A stretch of 64,000 nt of DNA from Nymphaea colorata (GCF_008831285.2 NC_045150.1:17188600-17252599), one strand, 5' to 3'; shown: positions 35,101-46,180, numbered from the stretch's first letter. A program made the numbers and translations. The notes: generated from the sequence alone by a model not told the origin.

Positions 35101-35271
35101 CGAACCGGTTCGATAGAACATTAATGTAGCTGATTTGGTCATCTCGTCCCAAGTCTTACCAAAAACCGGCAGGGGTAAGCCTAACCCATTACAACGATCT
35201 AGCCGAAAAAGGAAGTGTTGGTCCGGGCTTTGGGTTTATAAACTACCAAAACCCGGCCCGTGGTACATGAG
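35101..35271 (-). repeat. LTR-like arm, inverted orientation (partner of 30208-30403)
   Basis: Read on the minus strand it gives GGGCCGGGTTTTGGTAGTT, TATAAA, CACTTCCTTTTTCGG and GGGTTAGGCT in the same order as 30208-30403. The similarity continues weakly into 34985-35100 opposite 30404-30530. Confidence 0.78.
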
Positions 35272-35315
35272 ATGGCCAGAAGATTTCACCTCCTCTTTCT
35301 CTCTCCCTCTATCTC

Positions 35316-35319
35316 GATA

Positions 35320-35359
<40 letters not shown>
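35316..35359. repeat. (TA)n microsatellite
   Basis: TA dinucleotides with one G interruption, about 22 units, just beyond the inverted LTR-like arm. Confidence 0.95.
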
Positions 35360-35361
<2 letters not shown>

Positions 35362-35815
35362 TATAACATACGTTTTTTTTTCCTAAATTCAAAGGAAGTA
35401 GACTTGTACGATGTGACAATAAAACATGTGAATTTATGTTTTAAAACATACTTCTTAACTTAAATTGAATCAATGGTTCTATGCAGACACGAAATTGTGA
35501 TCGTACAACTACATCTTGGAGTGCCAAATCCACGGAGCACTCTACTGTTATGGCTGTTCCTACAGCCCAATTTAATAACCCAGTTTTCAGCTGAGTTTTT
35601 TAAATATAAAACTTCTTCAAACTCGAATGCTACAAATTTATAGGTACGAAAATAAAGAGAGACTGGGTACATGAAAATTTAAAATTAGCAGTTTTCATTG
35701 TTCCGAATTTATCAGAAAATGAGGGTCATGAAATTCAATCCATGTCCAATAATTGTTTTTGGACAGCAGTTTTAGTATATTACCAGAAAGCAAAGGCATC
35801 CTGAGGCGGTTTCAA

Positions 35816-36407
35816 AGGAAATAAAGATTTTGATCACTAGTAGAAAGGTAGAAGCCTCCCAAGGGATTGGTGCTAAAATGCATAAATTACCAGAAATGAT
35901 TTCCGAAGAAAGCTGGAGCTTGTTTCTCGATGTGGCATCAAAACAAGAAAATGAATTGGTGAGTTACAATTTGAAAGGTACAAGGGAGAGGATAGTGGAC
36001 AACTGTGGTGGTTTGCCACTTGTGGTCCAGACGGTAGGGTCCTTAATGCGTACAAAAAAAATGACAAAAGCTGTTTGGGAAAGCATTGATAAGTGTGAGA
36101 TCTAGGAATCGAAGACGCCTGCCTCATGATCATCCTCTGAAATATGCAGTAGGTTGGTAGCATTCTTCTTGGTCTCATCCTGAGCTACGATGACTTGCCA
36201 TATTATTTGAAGAATTGTTTTGTATATTGCTGCATTTATCGAAAGGATTAAGTGACAGGAAGGCCTGAGTTGGTCATGCAATGGGTGGCACATGGATTGA
36301 TTGACCAAAAGAAAGGAGTTGTAGAATTGACAGCAGGCCAATGGATTGATGATTTGATAAGTCGGCGGATGATTGAAAAAACTGAAGGGGAACTAGAAAA
36401 ACAGTAA
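35816..36407 (+). pseudogene. NLR resistance-gene pseudogene, NB-ARC C-terminal part
   Basis: NLRs are intracellular immune receptors. Frame 1 reads KILITSRKVEASQGIG (sensor/RNBS-B type), EESWSLFLDVASKQ (RNBS-C), CGGLPLVVQTVGSLM (GLPL motif) and AVWESIDKCEI, then TAG at 36103-36105. In another frame the ARC2/winged-helix part follows from about 36155: LSYDDLPYYLKNCFVYCCIY, a TAA in place of Tyr in the KDY motif, then PELVMQWVAHGLID and WIDDLISRRMIEK. P-loop, kinase-2 and N-terminal domains are absent upstream. It stops about 45 bases before a copia LTR. The motif order identifies a CNL-type NLR; it is non-functional. Confidence 0.9.
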
Positions 36408-36452
36408 AAGAACAATTCCCGAAGTAGAAAAATTGTATAACTGCGAGAGAAA

Positions 36453-36656
36453 TGAAAAACTGTTTTACTGGTTACACTTGTGACTAGTCTCTTGCATTCA
36501 TATAGATAGCAGTACAGGAATAGTTACAAAGTTACGATAACTAATGTACATGAAGCACTAACACAATTACATTCACTGATAGGAGAGAATATGCAAAAGA
36601 ACAGAATTCTAAGTTGGATGTTATGTTCCGGATCATCCTCAGTACCTTCCTTAACA
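36453..36656 (-). repeat. 3' LTR of a copia fragment (about 204 bp)
   Basis: On the minus strand it starts TGTTAAGGAAGG after a G-rich polypurine tract (GGGGGTG, 36657-36665) and ends AGTTTTTCA, giving TG...CA ends. The TGTTAAGG start is shared with the LTR at 63131, so the two belong to related families. Confidence 0.65.
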
Positions 36657-37510
36657 CACCCCCAATCGAATGAACTGTATTTGGATGTCACGTCTGCTGA
36701 CAGTCTCTTACAAAATGAAAACTGATCTTTTTATGTTTTGTCCTGGAGTGCAGCACTGAGTGCTCCTTTGTTGTCGCACCAAAAATTTGGAGCCTGTTGC
36801 AATGAGAAACCAAGTTCCTTAATCAACGATTGCAGCCACAGTAATTCAACTATTCCTTCGACCCATGCCCTGTACTCTGTTTCTGTGCTAGAAAGAGCTA
36901 CAGATTTTTGTTTGCATGATGGCCATGACACCATATTTTCTCCAAGGAAAACAACGCAACCTGAATTTGACTTTCAATCTGAAAACAAGAAGAAAGGAGA
37001 AAAAGATGACTCAAAAATTAACGTGGTTCGGAAAAATCCTACTCCATGACTCAGTCATGAATTCTTCGATGATCTGGTTCCCTTACTCAATACAATTTTA
37101 TACATGGTTTGGATGAATTCAAATTTGAATTCAGTCCACCATTTTCAATCGGATTACAGCCTCTCTCCTTGATTCTCTCCATCTATTCAACGTCATCCTT
37201 AATTCTCTCATTTTTATCAAGATCCATTTTTCTCTCGTGCCCGATTTGTATCCCTGCAATATTGGTGGCACCTGATTTTATGGAATGATGAGCTGCTATG
37301 TTACCATGATCTGAGACATCGGCACTGGCTGGTGGTGCGTTATCTTCTTGCCTGATTCGTTCCCCTTTAATATTGCTGATTTCTGATTTGGTGACGTTAA
37401 TATTGTTGATTACTGATTTGGGGACGTTACCATGAGCTGGTGCATTAGATGTGTTATCACTATCATGCGCACAACCTGCCCAGTCTGCATCAGTGAAGGC
37501 ATGTAAAACT
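36657..37510 (-). mobile_element. Copia RNase H fragment split by a solo LTR
   Basis: Minus-strand RNase H begins at about 37510 (HAFTDADWAGC), is interrupted at 37464, and resumes at 36979 with KSNSGCVVFLGENMVSW, SVALSSTETEYRAW and NFWCDNKGA. The C-terminal end of RNase H is lost before the polypurine tract. The interruption is the solo LTR at 36980-37459. RT and upstream domains are missing. This insertion divides the NLR pseudogene. Confidence 0.85.
36980..37459 (-). mobile_element. Solo LTR (480 bp) with target-site duplication, same family as 15478-15973
   Basis: Plus strand starts TGAAAACAAG at 36980 and ends GTGTTATCA at 37459. It is flanked by CAATC (36975-36979) and CTATC (37460-37464), a 5-bp target-site duplication with one mismatch. 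Removing it rejoins the RNase H reading from DADWAGC to SNSGC. Similarity to the 5' LTR at 15478-15973 includes CCTACTCCATGACTCAGTCA and GATGATCTGGTTCCCTTA. A solo LTR is the expected product of LTR-LTR recombination. Confidence 0.9.
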
Positions 37511-37976
37511 TATTTTTATTGATGTTACCAATATCAAGATGGCAGAATGCATCAGAGTTGCATGGGCTGTTTGCAGCAGATGTTTAGAAGGTTTTGAGTA
37601 CAGAGTGAAGGCGGAAAAAGGGAACTCTATGGTCGATTTTGGTGTGTTCATAATGCCCATCTAAAGGAGAGGGGAAATTTATCTTGTGAAGACCAACAGC
37701 TGCTCATAGTTGGTTTTCTCTTTTTGCTCATCTGGAGGGTTTAGTCAACCCTTTGTTTTTCTGATTGTGAAAATTAGCATTTATATAAAGCTAACCCCTC
37801 CCTGTATAGGTGATCTTGTTTGAATGAAGGTAAGGGGCCTAACCCGTATAAAGCTGTTACAGCGAATGGATATGTTTTTACTTGTCATAATTCAAGAATA
37901 TGCATGTTGAATCCATTTTCAAGCTGATATAAATCCAATCCATTTCCCGTGGGTGTGGTGTCTCTCCCAACTGGAG

Positions 37977-38364
37977 GAATTGCTACTGGAAGGTTTCACC
38001 GGGGACATCACCTTGGGAGGCTACTGGAAATGCCCCCCCGAAACTAAGATACCTATGCATTTCTGACATCCCCAATCTCAAGTACTTGGCAGACATCAAT
38101 AACATTACTCTCCAACAAAATGATGCAGTTGCTGCAACATGTCCCACGGATGCAAAGAAACAGATCGCCTGCCTCTTCAAGCTTGAATTGTTGACAATTG
38201 ACAGCTGTTCTGCACTTGATCGGCGGCAGGAGTTAATGGACCATCGTCTGTTCCTGACATGCAATCTGTTTTCTCTTGTGAAGGCTGTCGACATGGATGA
38301 ACATAGCAGAGGATTATATTGTGAACTATGCAAAACAAGAAGGAGACGGTTTTCGTCAGCTTAG
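37977..38364 (+). pseudogene. NLR pseudogene, LRR part
   Basis: Reads LLLEGFTGDITLGGYWK, then (after a one-base surplus in the C7 run at 38033-38039) KLRYLCISDIPNLKYLADIN, and further FKLELLTIDSCSALD. These are leucine-rich repeats of the kind found near the C-terminus of plant CNL proteins. The open frame ends with TAG at 38362-38364. It has the same orientation as the NB-ARC piece at 35816-36407, so the two are probably one gene split by the copia sequences between 36453 and 37510, with internal loss. Confidence 0.8.
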
Positions 38365-40265
38365 ATTCACGTTCGCTGTGAATCTAGCGAAAGAGGGAGC
38401 ATGATTTCGGTATCTGCTGTTGGTGGTGTCAGTATAGATTTTTCATATTCTTTAATGTTCCCCTGACAGCCACGGTGTTTACCTTGCTTGAACCCCAGTA
38501 GGCAGGAATGCTATAACCACAGCTCCCTGAAGAGCAGTGCATGCACCCTCCCTGAAAAGGATGTACCAACTGCACACGTTTCAGATCTGCATATTTCTGT
38601 TTAGTTGCAGTTCCTTTCTCTTCTTCAGATAAATCTTTTTTCTTTTCATGTATTTGCAGTAAGAAAGATACCCAAGTTAAAAAAGAGAGAATGTAAAAGG
38701 AGGGAAAATTTACTTTGGGTGAAAAAGGTGATTATTTACTTTGTTTATAACTGTAAAAGAATTTTTAATGTTCCCGCCTGAGGTAGTATGCACACAAACT
38801 GAGTGACCACTTATTCCAAATTTTCAGGTAGAATTGGCGATGTGGCACATGGGAAATTAACTGTTGTCAAACTGATATCTGGTGTGCAGTGATGTGAGTC
38901 CTTTAAGAGGTAAAAATTTGTCCGTCCCCTTATTCAGGATGACCAAATTTGAATATCAATCAAGAACTGTATGTTGTAACTTTAATTAGGTGTACTACTC
39001 TTGGTCAAGAAAATTATTGCTAATGGATGGACAGCCATTTGACCCCAATGCTAGTTACTATTTCTCAAATTTTATGACAGTTTGATTATATATATATATA
39101 TATATATATCTGTGTCTGTGTGTAATAAAGTGGCACAACATGTGTTCAATTGTTAGAATAACGGTAATGTGTATTAAGGTTTGTTACTCCTAAAGAAATG
39201 TTTACTCTAGACTCTCAAGCAAGAGAGCAATTTCTCCTTCAAAACAATTGTGGAAACAGCTACTGAATGTAGGAATGAAGATGATGCACATCAGACTTCA
39301 CGGGATGCTGACTTCTATATTCTTTGTCCCAAGCTTACAACATGCAGATCATGGACGCATTGAAGATCATGAAGATAAAGACATCATGTAAGGGAAATTA
39401 AAAAAAGAGGGCAGTCATGTTGATAACCAACTATTTACACATGTTCCACGGGTAGACTCTTGGTGATGTAAGTTTTAGTCCAAGGTTTGGTGGTGTTGAA
39501 ACAGACATGTTGGATGTGTATACTCATTCATGCATGTCTATTGACATCTTGGCCTTGAATTTTCCATTTATATGAGATATGATGCCTGTGGCTGATGTTG
39601 GAGAACTTGTTTGGCTACCTGGCATTGTGGGCTCAAATTGTCTGGAGTTGAAGAACTTCAAAATTAATGTGGGGAAATGAGATGAAGGATTTGTTGTTTT
39701 CAGCTAGACATAGAAAGTGAAATTTTACCATCTATTATTGTCTTGGGATTTAAACCTTGCTGTTCCATTAACATTGACTATAAAACAAGTTTAAGATACA
39801 TAGAGAGGGGAAAAAAATTGAGGGGTGTCATGTCAACATGAAAAGTGTTTGGCAAAGAGTAACATGGCAGCCATATGCAAAAGCAAAGTGCAAGGTCCAT
39901 GTCATCCAGCCAGAACTTCTTGGTGGTTGGAGCCCCTGAGGCAATATCTCTTTGGTGAAGAAATCTCATTCCTCATGGGTGGACTCCTTTTTTGTCACTC
40001 AACTGTCCCGTTTTTTGCATGCATATTGACACATACAGAGTAAAGCATAAAAAACAGGAACTAGGAAATGTCAGATGGAAGATTGAAGTTTGAAGAAATA
40101 GATAGAAAGTACTGCAGTTGCTGCTTCACGTCATGCATTTGTTGTTAAGATGAGCAAACTTGCTCCATAGATTGCATACACAAACAAAAAATGGAAATTA
40201 GGCAATGTTCCAGCAATAAAAGGAGGCTATGTCACCAAATCAGTTGAAGTTACCATATGTAATGA
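38365..40265. other. Spacer downstream of the NLR remnant
   Basis: No gene recognised. It contains a (TA)n tract at 39087-39109. An ORF at 39825-40043 has no family resemblance. Confidence 0.5.
39087..39109. repeat. (TA)n microsatellite
   Basis: About 11 TA units followed by TGTG words. Confidence 0.95.
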
Positions 40266-40274
40266 ACACACACA

Positions 40275-40321
<47 letters not shown>
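40266..40321. repeat. (CA)n(GA)n compound microsatellite
   Basis: About 13 CA units run directly into about 15 GA units. It immediately precedes the 354-bp tandem array. Confidence 0.95.
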
Positions 40322-40326
<5 letters not shown>

Positions 40327-40329
40327 AGT

Positions 40330-42560
40330 GTTAAAGGGGCTTCTTCCTCAGTGAATGAGTAATGCAATCTTTTGGTGCTTAAAGCCAGTTCAAGCACCTT
40401 GCAGCCATTCTTTTGGGTCTATCATAAATAAAATTATTCTCTTATCACTGTCTTTTTTACTGCTGGATGCTTTGGATTAAATTGATTTCATAACTGTCCT
40501 TTTTTTTGCTTTAGTTTGTACGAATACCCTTTGTCTATGGTAAAGAAAATGATGTTCTCGTCACTTTGTCTCTTTTATTGGTGGATATTATGGATTAAAT
40601 TCATATCACAACTGCCCTTTTTTGCTTTAGTTTATACAAATACCCTTGGCCTATCCTAATGAAAATGATGCTGAGAAAGAAGCGTTAAAGGGTCTTCTTC
40701 CTCAATGAATGAGCAATGCAATCTTTTAGTGCTTAAAGCCAGTTCAAGCATCTTGCAGCCATTCTTTTGGGTCTGTCGTAAATAAAATTATTCTCTTATC
40801 ACCGTCTTTTTGACTGCTGGATGCTTTGGATTAAATTCATTTCATAACTGTCTTCTTTTTGCTCTAGTTTGTATGAATACCCTTTGTCTATGGTAAACAA
40901 AATGATGTTCTCGTCACTGTGTCTATTACAGGTGGATATTATGGATTAAATTCGTATCATAACTGCCTTTTTATTTGCTGTAGTTTATACGAATAGCCTT
41001 GGTCTATCCTAATTAAAATGATGCTCTTGCCACCTCTTAGATTGAGCCTGTTGATTTCTTCGTTGAAGAGTTGGCTACCAAAGAGCCATGAACTCATGAT
41101 CACCACATGGATGCTCTCTAGTTTCCTTAAGAAAAGGAAAAGGTAGAAGGGCAACCATGTGCATGGAGTCCTTTTATTCGTTTTCTTTTCTCCTTTCTTT
41201 AATGGACAGGTAGATTTGATTCTCCATTTTCAAATGGGTTGGCCCTCCATGATGAACAGATTGTTATTTTTAGAGTGAGTGGGAGTTTTTGAGTGCACCC
41301 ATCAACATCATTGAATCAAAATCATTTCGGCTATAAAGCTAAAATGCCCCATTGTACTACCTCTACCACTTAAATGGTCTAAGTGTCTTCCACTCAAGGA
41401 CTGCCTAGCTCATTGATGCCCACTTCGTGCATGTTGACAGGTTGGAGCATGGTAGGCTTTGAACTAGCAATTTCAAAAATTCTGACTTCCTATTTGTGAT
41501 TCAGCAATTCCAAAGCTAGGTGATTCAATAAAAGGTCAAATTTAAATCAGTTATCCAAGCACTTAAATCGATCAGATATATAAAAAAAAGTCAAATTTAA
41601 ATTTGCATTTGCACTTACCGCACCCTCTAAGCATATGTGTCTGCATTTTACCACATTCCAACTTAGCTTTTAACAAATATTCAATCTAATTGAGATTCCT
41701 ATATTCAATTCAAGTAAATATCTTATAAATAATATCCATATTTTTGGAATTAAAGATAGTAATATATATATATATATACATATCATAATGTGGTTCTGAT
41801 TTTAGTTGTGTATTTAAAAGTTGGATTTGGATTTAGATGTAAAAATGAAACCAGAATTTGAATTGGACTTGAATTGGAATTGAAAAATTAAATTTGAATA
41901 TGATATGAAATTTTCTTTCATTCATATTCAAATCGAAACATATAAAGATCGAATAAAGGGGGTGTGATTCACCAACGATGTGTTCCTTCAGTGTATGCCC
42001 ATTCTTGCCCGATTCTGGAATTGGCCACCTTCTATGGGCAATAGAGTAGCCTGTAGGGGATAAGCATCAAATCTTTTACTGGTGGATATTATGGATTAAA
42101 TTCATATCACAACTGCCTTTTTTTCTTTAGTTTATGGGAAGGGTTAAAGGGGCTTCTTCCTCAATGAACGAGCAATACAATCTTTAGTGCTTAATGCCAG
42201 TTCAAGCACCTTGCAGCCATTCTTTTGGGTCTATCATAAATAAAATTATTCTCTTATCACTGTCTTTTTGACTGCTGGATGCTTCGGATTAAATTCATTT
42301 CATAACTGTCTTTTTTTGCTTTAGTTTTTGCAAATACCCTTTGTCTATCGTAGAGAAAATGATGTTCTCGTCACTTTATCTCTTTTACTGGTGGATATTA
42401 TGGATTAAATTCATATCACAACTGCCTTTTTTTTCTTTCGTTTATACAAATACCCTTGGTCTATCATAATGAAAATGATGCTCTTGTCACCATGTTTTAT
42501 TAACCGATTGGTGCTTTGGATTAAATTCATTTCACAACTGTGTTTTTTGCTTTAGTTTAT
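40330..42560. repeat. Tandem array of ~105-bp units with ~354-bp higher-order repeat
   Basis: A ~354-bp unit starts with GTTAAAGGGGCTTCTTCCTC at 40330, recurs at 40684 and again at 42143. Each contains a ~140-bp part (GCTTAAAGCCAGTTCAAGCA) and two ~105-bp sub-units built on GGATTAAATTCATNTCANAA, TTTGCTTTAGTTTATAC and AATGATGYTCTYGTCAC. Further sub-units lie near 42070, 42390 and 42500. Between 41040 and 42060 is unrelated sequence, including a (TA)n at 41762-41780. No coding potential. This is a minisatellite-like array. Confidence 0.85.
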
Positions 42561-43934
42561 ATAAATACCCTTAAGAGGCCGAAGCCCCTTTCTTTTTTCT
42601 TCAAACCCAGTCCTCAGTGGAGAGCAACACACATGTCAACTAAAGTGTCACACATCTATCTTTTGCAGTCTCTAGCAGTAGTACTCATAATAAATGAACT
42701 AACAGTGAACGTTCGTTGGTTCGACCAACTACGCTACACCGCTTGGGGCTTTCTCTATATGTGGGGACACAATGAATTGCAAATGGTCAATTTTGTATAG
42801 GATTATTACAAACAGACATCAAATGCAATTTAGCTATTCTACTTTGTGGAATCAAATTTAGATTGATCTAGTTAGATTCTGTTGTAAGAAGAAGAAAAAG
42901 AGAAGAAATATTCTAGATATAAACTACATATTAGATGAATAAGAGACCATATGGACTCACTGATCTCTTAACAACTTGATTTACATTCTCATTTAAGAGA
43001 TTCAATAATACCCATCATGTACATTATATTCTAATTTCTCTTATAACACTATGACATATTTTTTAAATTAATGGTATTCGATTTTTTTAACATTTTAAAG
43101 TTGAGAAAAATAATTAATGCTGAGACAAGATTAAAAATTTAAAACAAATAATTTCTTAAGAAAATGAATGACCGTCTGAAAAAAAAAAACAAAGGGGCAA
43201 ATATCAATTTGTTCTTAATAACTCGATTGGGATTTTAAGAGGAAAAGAAAATATGAGGCATCTAAAGATTGTAGGCTGAACCACATGCAAGTGGACAAAG
43301 GTATGACAAAAATGAAAAGAAAAAAAATTGACTTTGTCTTCATTTTCACATTCTATTCGCTTACATACCTCTCCATGAATGCACTTAGCCTATAATGTTT
43401 ATTTTTCTGATGGAAGAATGATTTTTTATTTTGGAGTTATTGTTGGATTTTGCTTCTTGCATCACTTGTTTTAAACCCTCAACTGCAGCCTTTTGGAAAA
43501 ATCAAGAAAGCCCACTTGAAAGGAAATAGCTGAAAAGACTAGTAACAACACCTAGCCCTGGATACCTAATTGGTCTGAGCCAACTCGTGGCTAGTGCCAC
43601 TTGATCATTCACTCTTGCTATTGTTAGGGAGACCTTTCACATCCCCCCACCCAGAGTGGGTGACGTGCAAGTTGCAACAGCACCACCACTTCTGCAAGGA
43701 TGATGGCACGAACAAGTTGTACTTCTAGTCAATGGTCAGATCGCAAAACTAGGATGGGCTAAATAAAATTTTGGATTTCGAAAAAGAAATCATGCATCCA
43801 AGCTTTTTACATAATACAATGAAAAATCAGACAAACGTGAGGAAGTGTTGGTGATGTAGAACTTTGTGGTTCGGGAATCATGGACCTTGCCAGCCTGTAG
43901 GATTAAAAAGAATCCTACATCCACTATCTTTCAC
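42561..43934. other. Spacer without recognised genes
   Basis: AT-rich; no coding or repeat features recognised up to the hAT-type terminus at 43935. Confidence 0.5.
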
Positions 43935-44118
43935 TAGGGGTGGGTATCGGGCCGGGCCGGCCCGACCCGTTTTGACCCGGCCCGGGTCGGCCCGTAGGGC
44001 CCAAGCCCGGGCCCGGCCCGGCCCGATAATATTGACGGGCCGGGTATCGGGCCGGGCCAGGTCCACCATACCAAGGCCCAGCCCGGGCCCGTTTTGCCTG
44101 GCCCTCGGGCCGGGGTCG
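43935..44118. repeat. hAT terminus and GGGCC-rich subterminal repeats
   Basis: Dense GGGCCGGGCCGG, CCCGACCCG and CGGGCCCGG words over about 180 bases, starting at TAGGGGTGGG. This is an island of very high GC content in an AT-rich region. ORFs rich in Arg, Gly and Pro across it on both strands are composition artefacts. Such repeats serve as transposase-binding sites in hAT elements. Confidence 0.75.
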
Positions 44119-44497
44119 GCCCTTGAAAAAAATGCGTTTTAAAAAAAAATACCAAAAAATAAAGAACATGAAAAAAAACAAGTATTACTATTATACGTGT
44201 TTTTTCATATTTTGCCGTATTATACCAGAAAAATTCATCTCTATATAATACCTATACACGATATAGGTAACAATGCCTGGAACTCTAGTCCTCATGTTCT
44301 GCTAAATCACATGGAAACAAAAAAGAACCATCTTAGTCCCACTCATGTCGTACCAACTCATTGTTGATAGCTGACCATAAGGGAGAGCCACATGATATGA
44401 ACAAAAAATTGGATTTTTTTGGGTACTGTACTGTTTCAATCCACTCTATGAATGCTTGCTTGCTCTGCCTCTAAGATACCATGGATCACAATGTGTC

Positions 44498-44909
44498 TCA
44501 GGTGGACATGGGCACGTTCTCCTCAAGAGCAAGAACTCCCGAAAGCACTTTCCCTTCCAAGAGCTCTAAGGAAACACCACCCCCTGTTGATATGTGGCTC
44601 ATCTTGTCGGCAACTCCTACTTTCTCCACAGCAGCGACAGAATCACCACCACCTATGATCGTCGTCACACCCTTCCCACTGAGATCAGCAAGCTTCTTAG
44701 CAATTGCCTAAATTTCAAATACAGTGTATAATTATCAAGAAACTAATAAATCAACCAAATCAAACACACACAAACATGCACATGCATGTGTGCACACAGA
44801 GATTGAAATAACATGTGCAATAATAATACATGACAAGAAAGAAGCAATATGACAACGTTGGTGATCACCATACCTCAGTTCCTACTGCAAACTTGTGCTC
44901 AGATAAAGG
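44498..44909 (-). pseudogene. PGK: Phosphoglycerate kinase fragment, last two exons
   Basis: Phosphoglycerate kinase catalyses ATP formation from 1,3-bisphosphoglycerate. The last exon, 44707-44498 (69 codons plus TGA), reads [31 protein letters not shown] and [18 protein letters not shown]: the C-terminal nucleotide-binding part with both glycine motifs. The exon 44909-44874 ends KFAVGTE at donor GAG/GTATGG; the last exon begins after TTTAG, giving FAVGTE-AIAKKLA as in PGK. One usual Ala is Val in STGGGVSLE. The 164-base intron is retained, so the copy was made from DNA, not mRNA. All upstream exons are missing: the segment just before KFAVGTE (PLSEH) already departs from PGK. The frame is intact but encodes under a fifth of the enzyme. 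Confidence 0.87.
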
Positions 44910-45582
44910 CTTTGCAAGTAATTGCCATTACTTGTGCAAAGAGGAATGACAATAACGTTCAGAAAAATCTATTCCAAGCTCAACGAAAGAATAAAATTTG
45001 CAGCAGACCTTGCGTGGGCTTGGAGATTTAGAAGAGGATGAGGTGGACCTTGCATGTCTAGGAGGTCCTCTCCTGGCCTGCCTCTGGTTGTATTATCCAT
45101 GAGAAGAAAGTCAGCAACAGTATGGATGTGAAGGAATCAAAACAAACTCATCTACTGCACAAAACGTGTACATCATTCAAACCATCATTACATGACATCG
45201 TATCAATTTTTGTACAAAATCTGTCCCTCTCTCTCTCTTGTTAAAGGTCCTCTACAAATGTGAAGAACTGTATAATATTTACTGAACAAACCCATAATAT
45301 GATCAACTGTCATAATGACAAATACTTTTCAACATAGTTTAAGTTTGACATGAACTTCAAGACTCTGCACAAGATATTATACAAAGATGCCACACCCATA
45401 TCTGAGAGCAACAAAAAAATGCAAAGAAATGATAACGTCAATAGAAAATTCATGGTTGTAGCTTGAAATGTCCATCTGCAATTTAACATGAAAAAGAAAT
45501 GTTAATAAAAATTAACATGTGCTTGTCAACATAGGATATGAAACATTAATTACAAAAATTACCATAATAAGCATGCACTCGA

Positions 45583-46180
45583 TTAACATTCCTCGTCATA
45601 ATGGTGCTCTGCATCATGAGAACTATAACAAAGACACTTATTAATTTAAGCACACTATTAAGTTAATATGTATAAACTATGAAGCATGAACATCTTACCT
45701 TTCACACAAGTTGTTTGCATCACGAATCCAACTTTGTGTGCAGATTAATGACTCTACATTTTCGGGAGTAGTTGAACATCGATAATCATTAATAATTCTT
45801 CCCGATGTAGTGAATGCAGATTCTGAAGCAACTGTAGATACAGGAATAGCTAACACATCTCGAGCCATCCTTGCTAGAATTTTGTATTTGCTTTCATTTG
45901 CCTTCCACCAAGATAATATGTTGAACTCTACAGTAGGTGATATTTCTTTCATTGGATCAAGCAAATATTTCTCTAGACCTATGTGAACCACTACAGGAGA
46001 TACAAAGTTGACATATGCTTTAAACCCATATCTAGACACACTTTTATACTCTTCCATTGTAATCATGGTACTAGTGGATGCATTGGCTCTTCCCATATTA
46101 CACGTGTCACTATCCTCATACATATTTCTGTACTCAGCATACAATTCATGAAGAGTGTTCTCTATAATTCCACATTTCAC
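45583..46180 (-). pseudogene. hAT transposase, C-terminal dimerisation region (two exons)
   Basis: Exon 46180-45699 reads EFNILSWWKANESKYKILAR, MARDVLAIPVSTVASESAFT and PENVESLICTQSWI: the conserved hAT C-terminal dimerisation domain. It ends at a donor GAAAG/GTAAGAT. Splicing to an acceptor TATAG at 45623 gives a short acidic tail (SSHDAEHHYDEEC) and TAA at 45583, a plausible natural C-terminus. Without splicing the frame stops just inside the intron. Upstream, a TGA six bases into the preceding frame (near 46196) follows LAFEAI, where Trp would fit, so the gene is probably broken. The DDE catalytic part is not present in the window. Confidence 0.85.

Larger units (their letters stand above)
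27540..35275 (+). mobile_element. Non-autonomous, LARD-like retroelement block (nested, degenerate)
   Basis: This block is visibly richer in G and C than its flanks. It contains long direct repeats (27540-28225 and 31165-31775), inverted LTR-like arms (30208-30403 and 35101-35271), and a tRNA-Met-type primer-binding site at 32653-32665. No RT, integrase or protease motif was found on either strand. Weak gag-like plus-strand stretches occur near 28760-28860 (LDRDYAHLLDRTKKILK), 28990-29320 and 32930-33150. Many ORFs exist only because stops are rare in this base composition. The best reading is one or more large retrotransposon derivatives lacking coding capacity, nested and rearranged. A decayed unknown element remains possible. 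Confidence 0.5.

Noticed and set aside
40266-42560. CRISPR-like repeat-spacer array
   Set aside because: Units are long, diverged and directly adjoining, and the sequence is plant nuclear DNA; it is a minisatellite-like tandem array.
43878-44181. Arg/Gly/Pro-rich ORFs on both strands
   Set aside because: They arise from the GGGCC-rich subterminal repeats of the hAT terminus, open in several frames at once.
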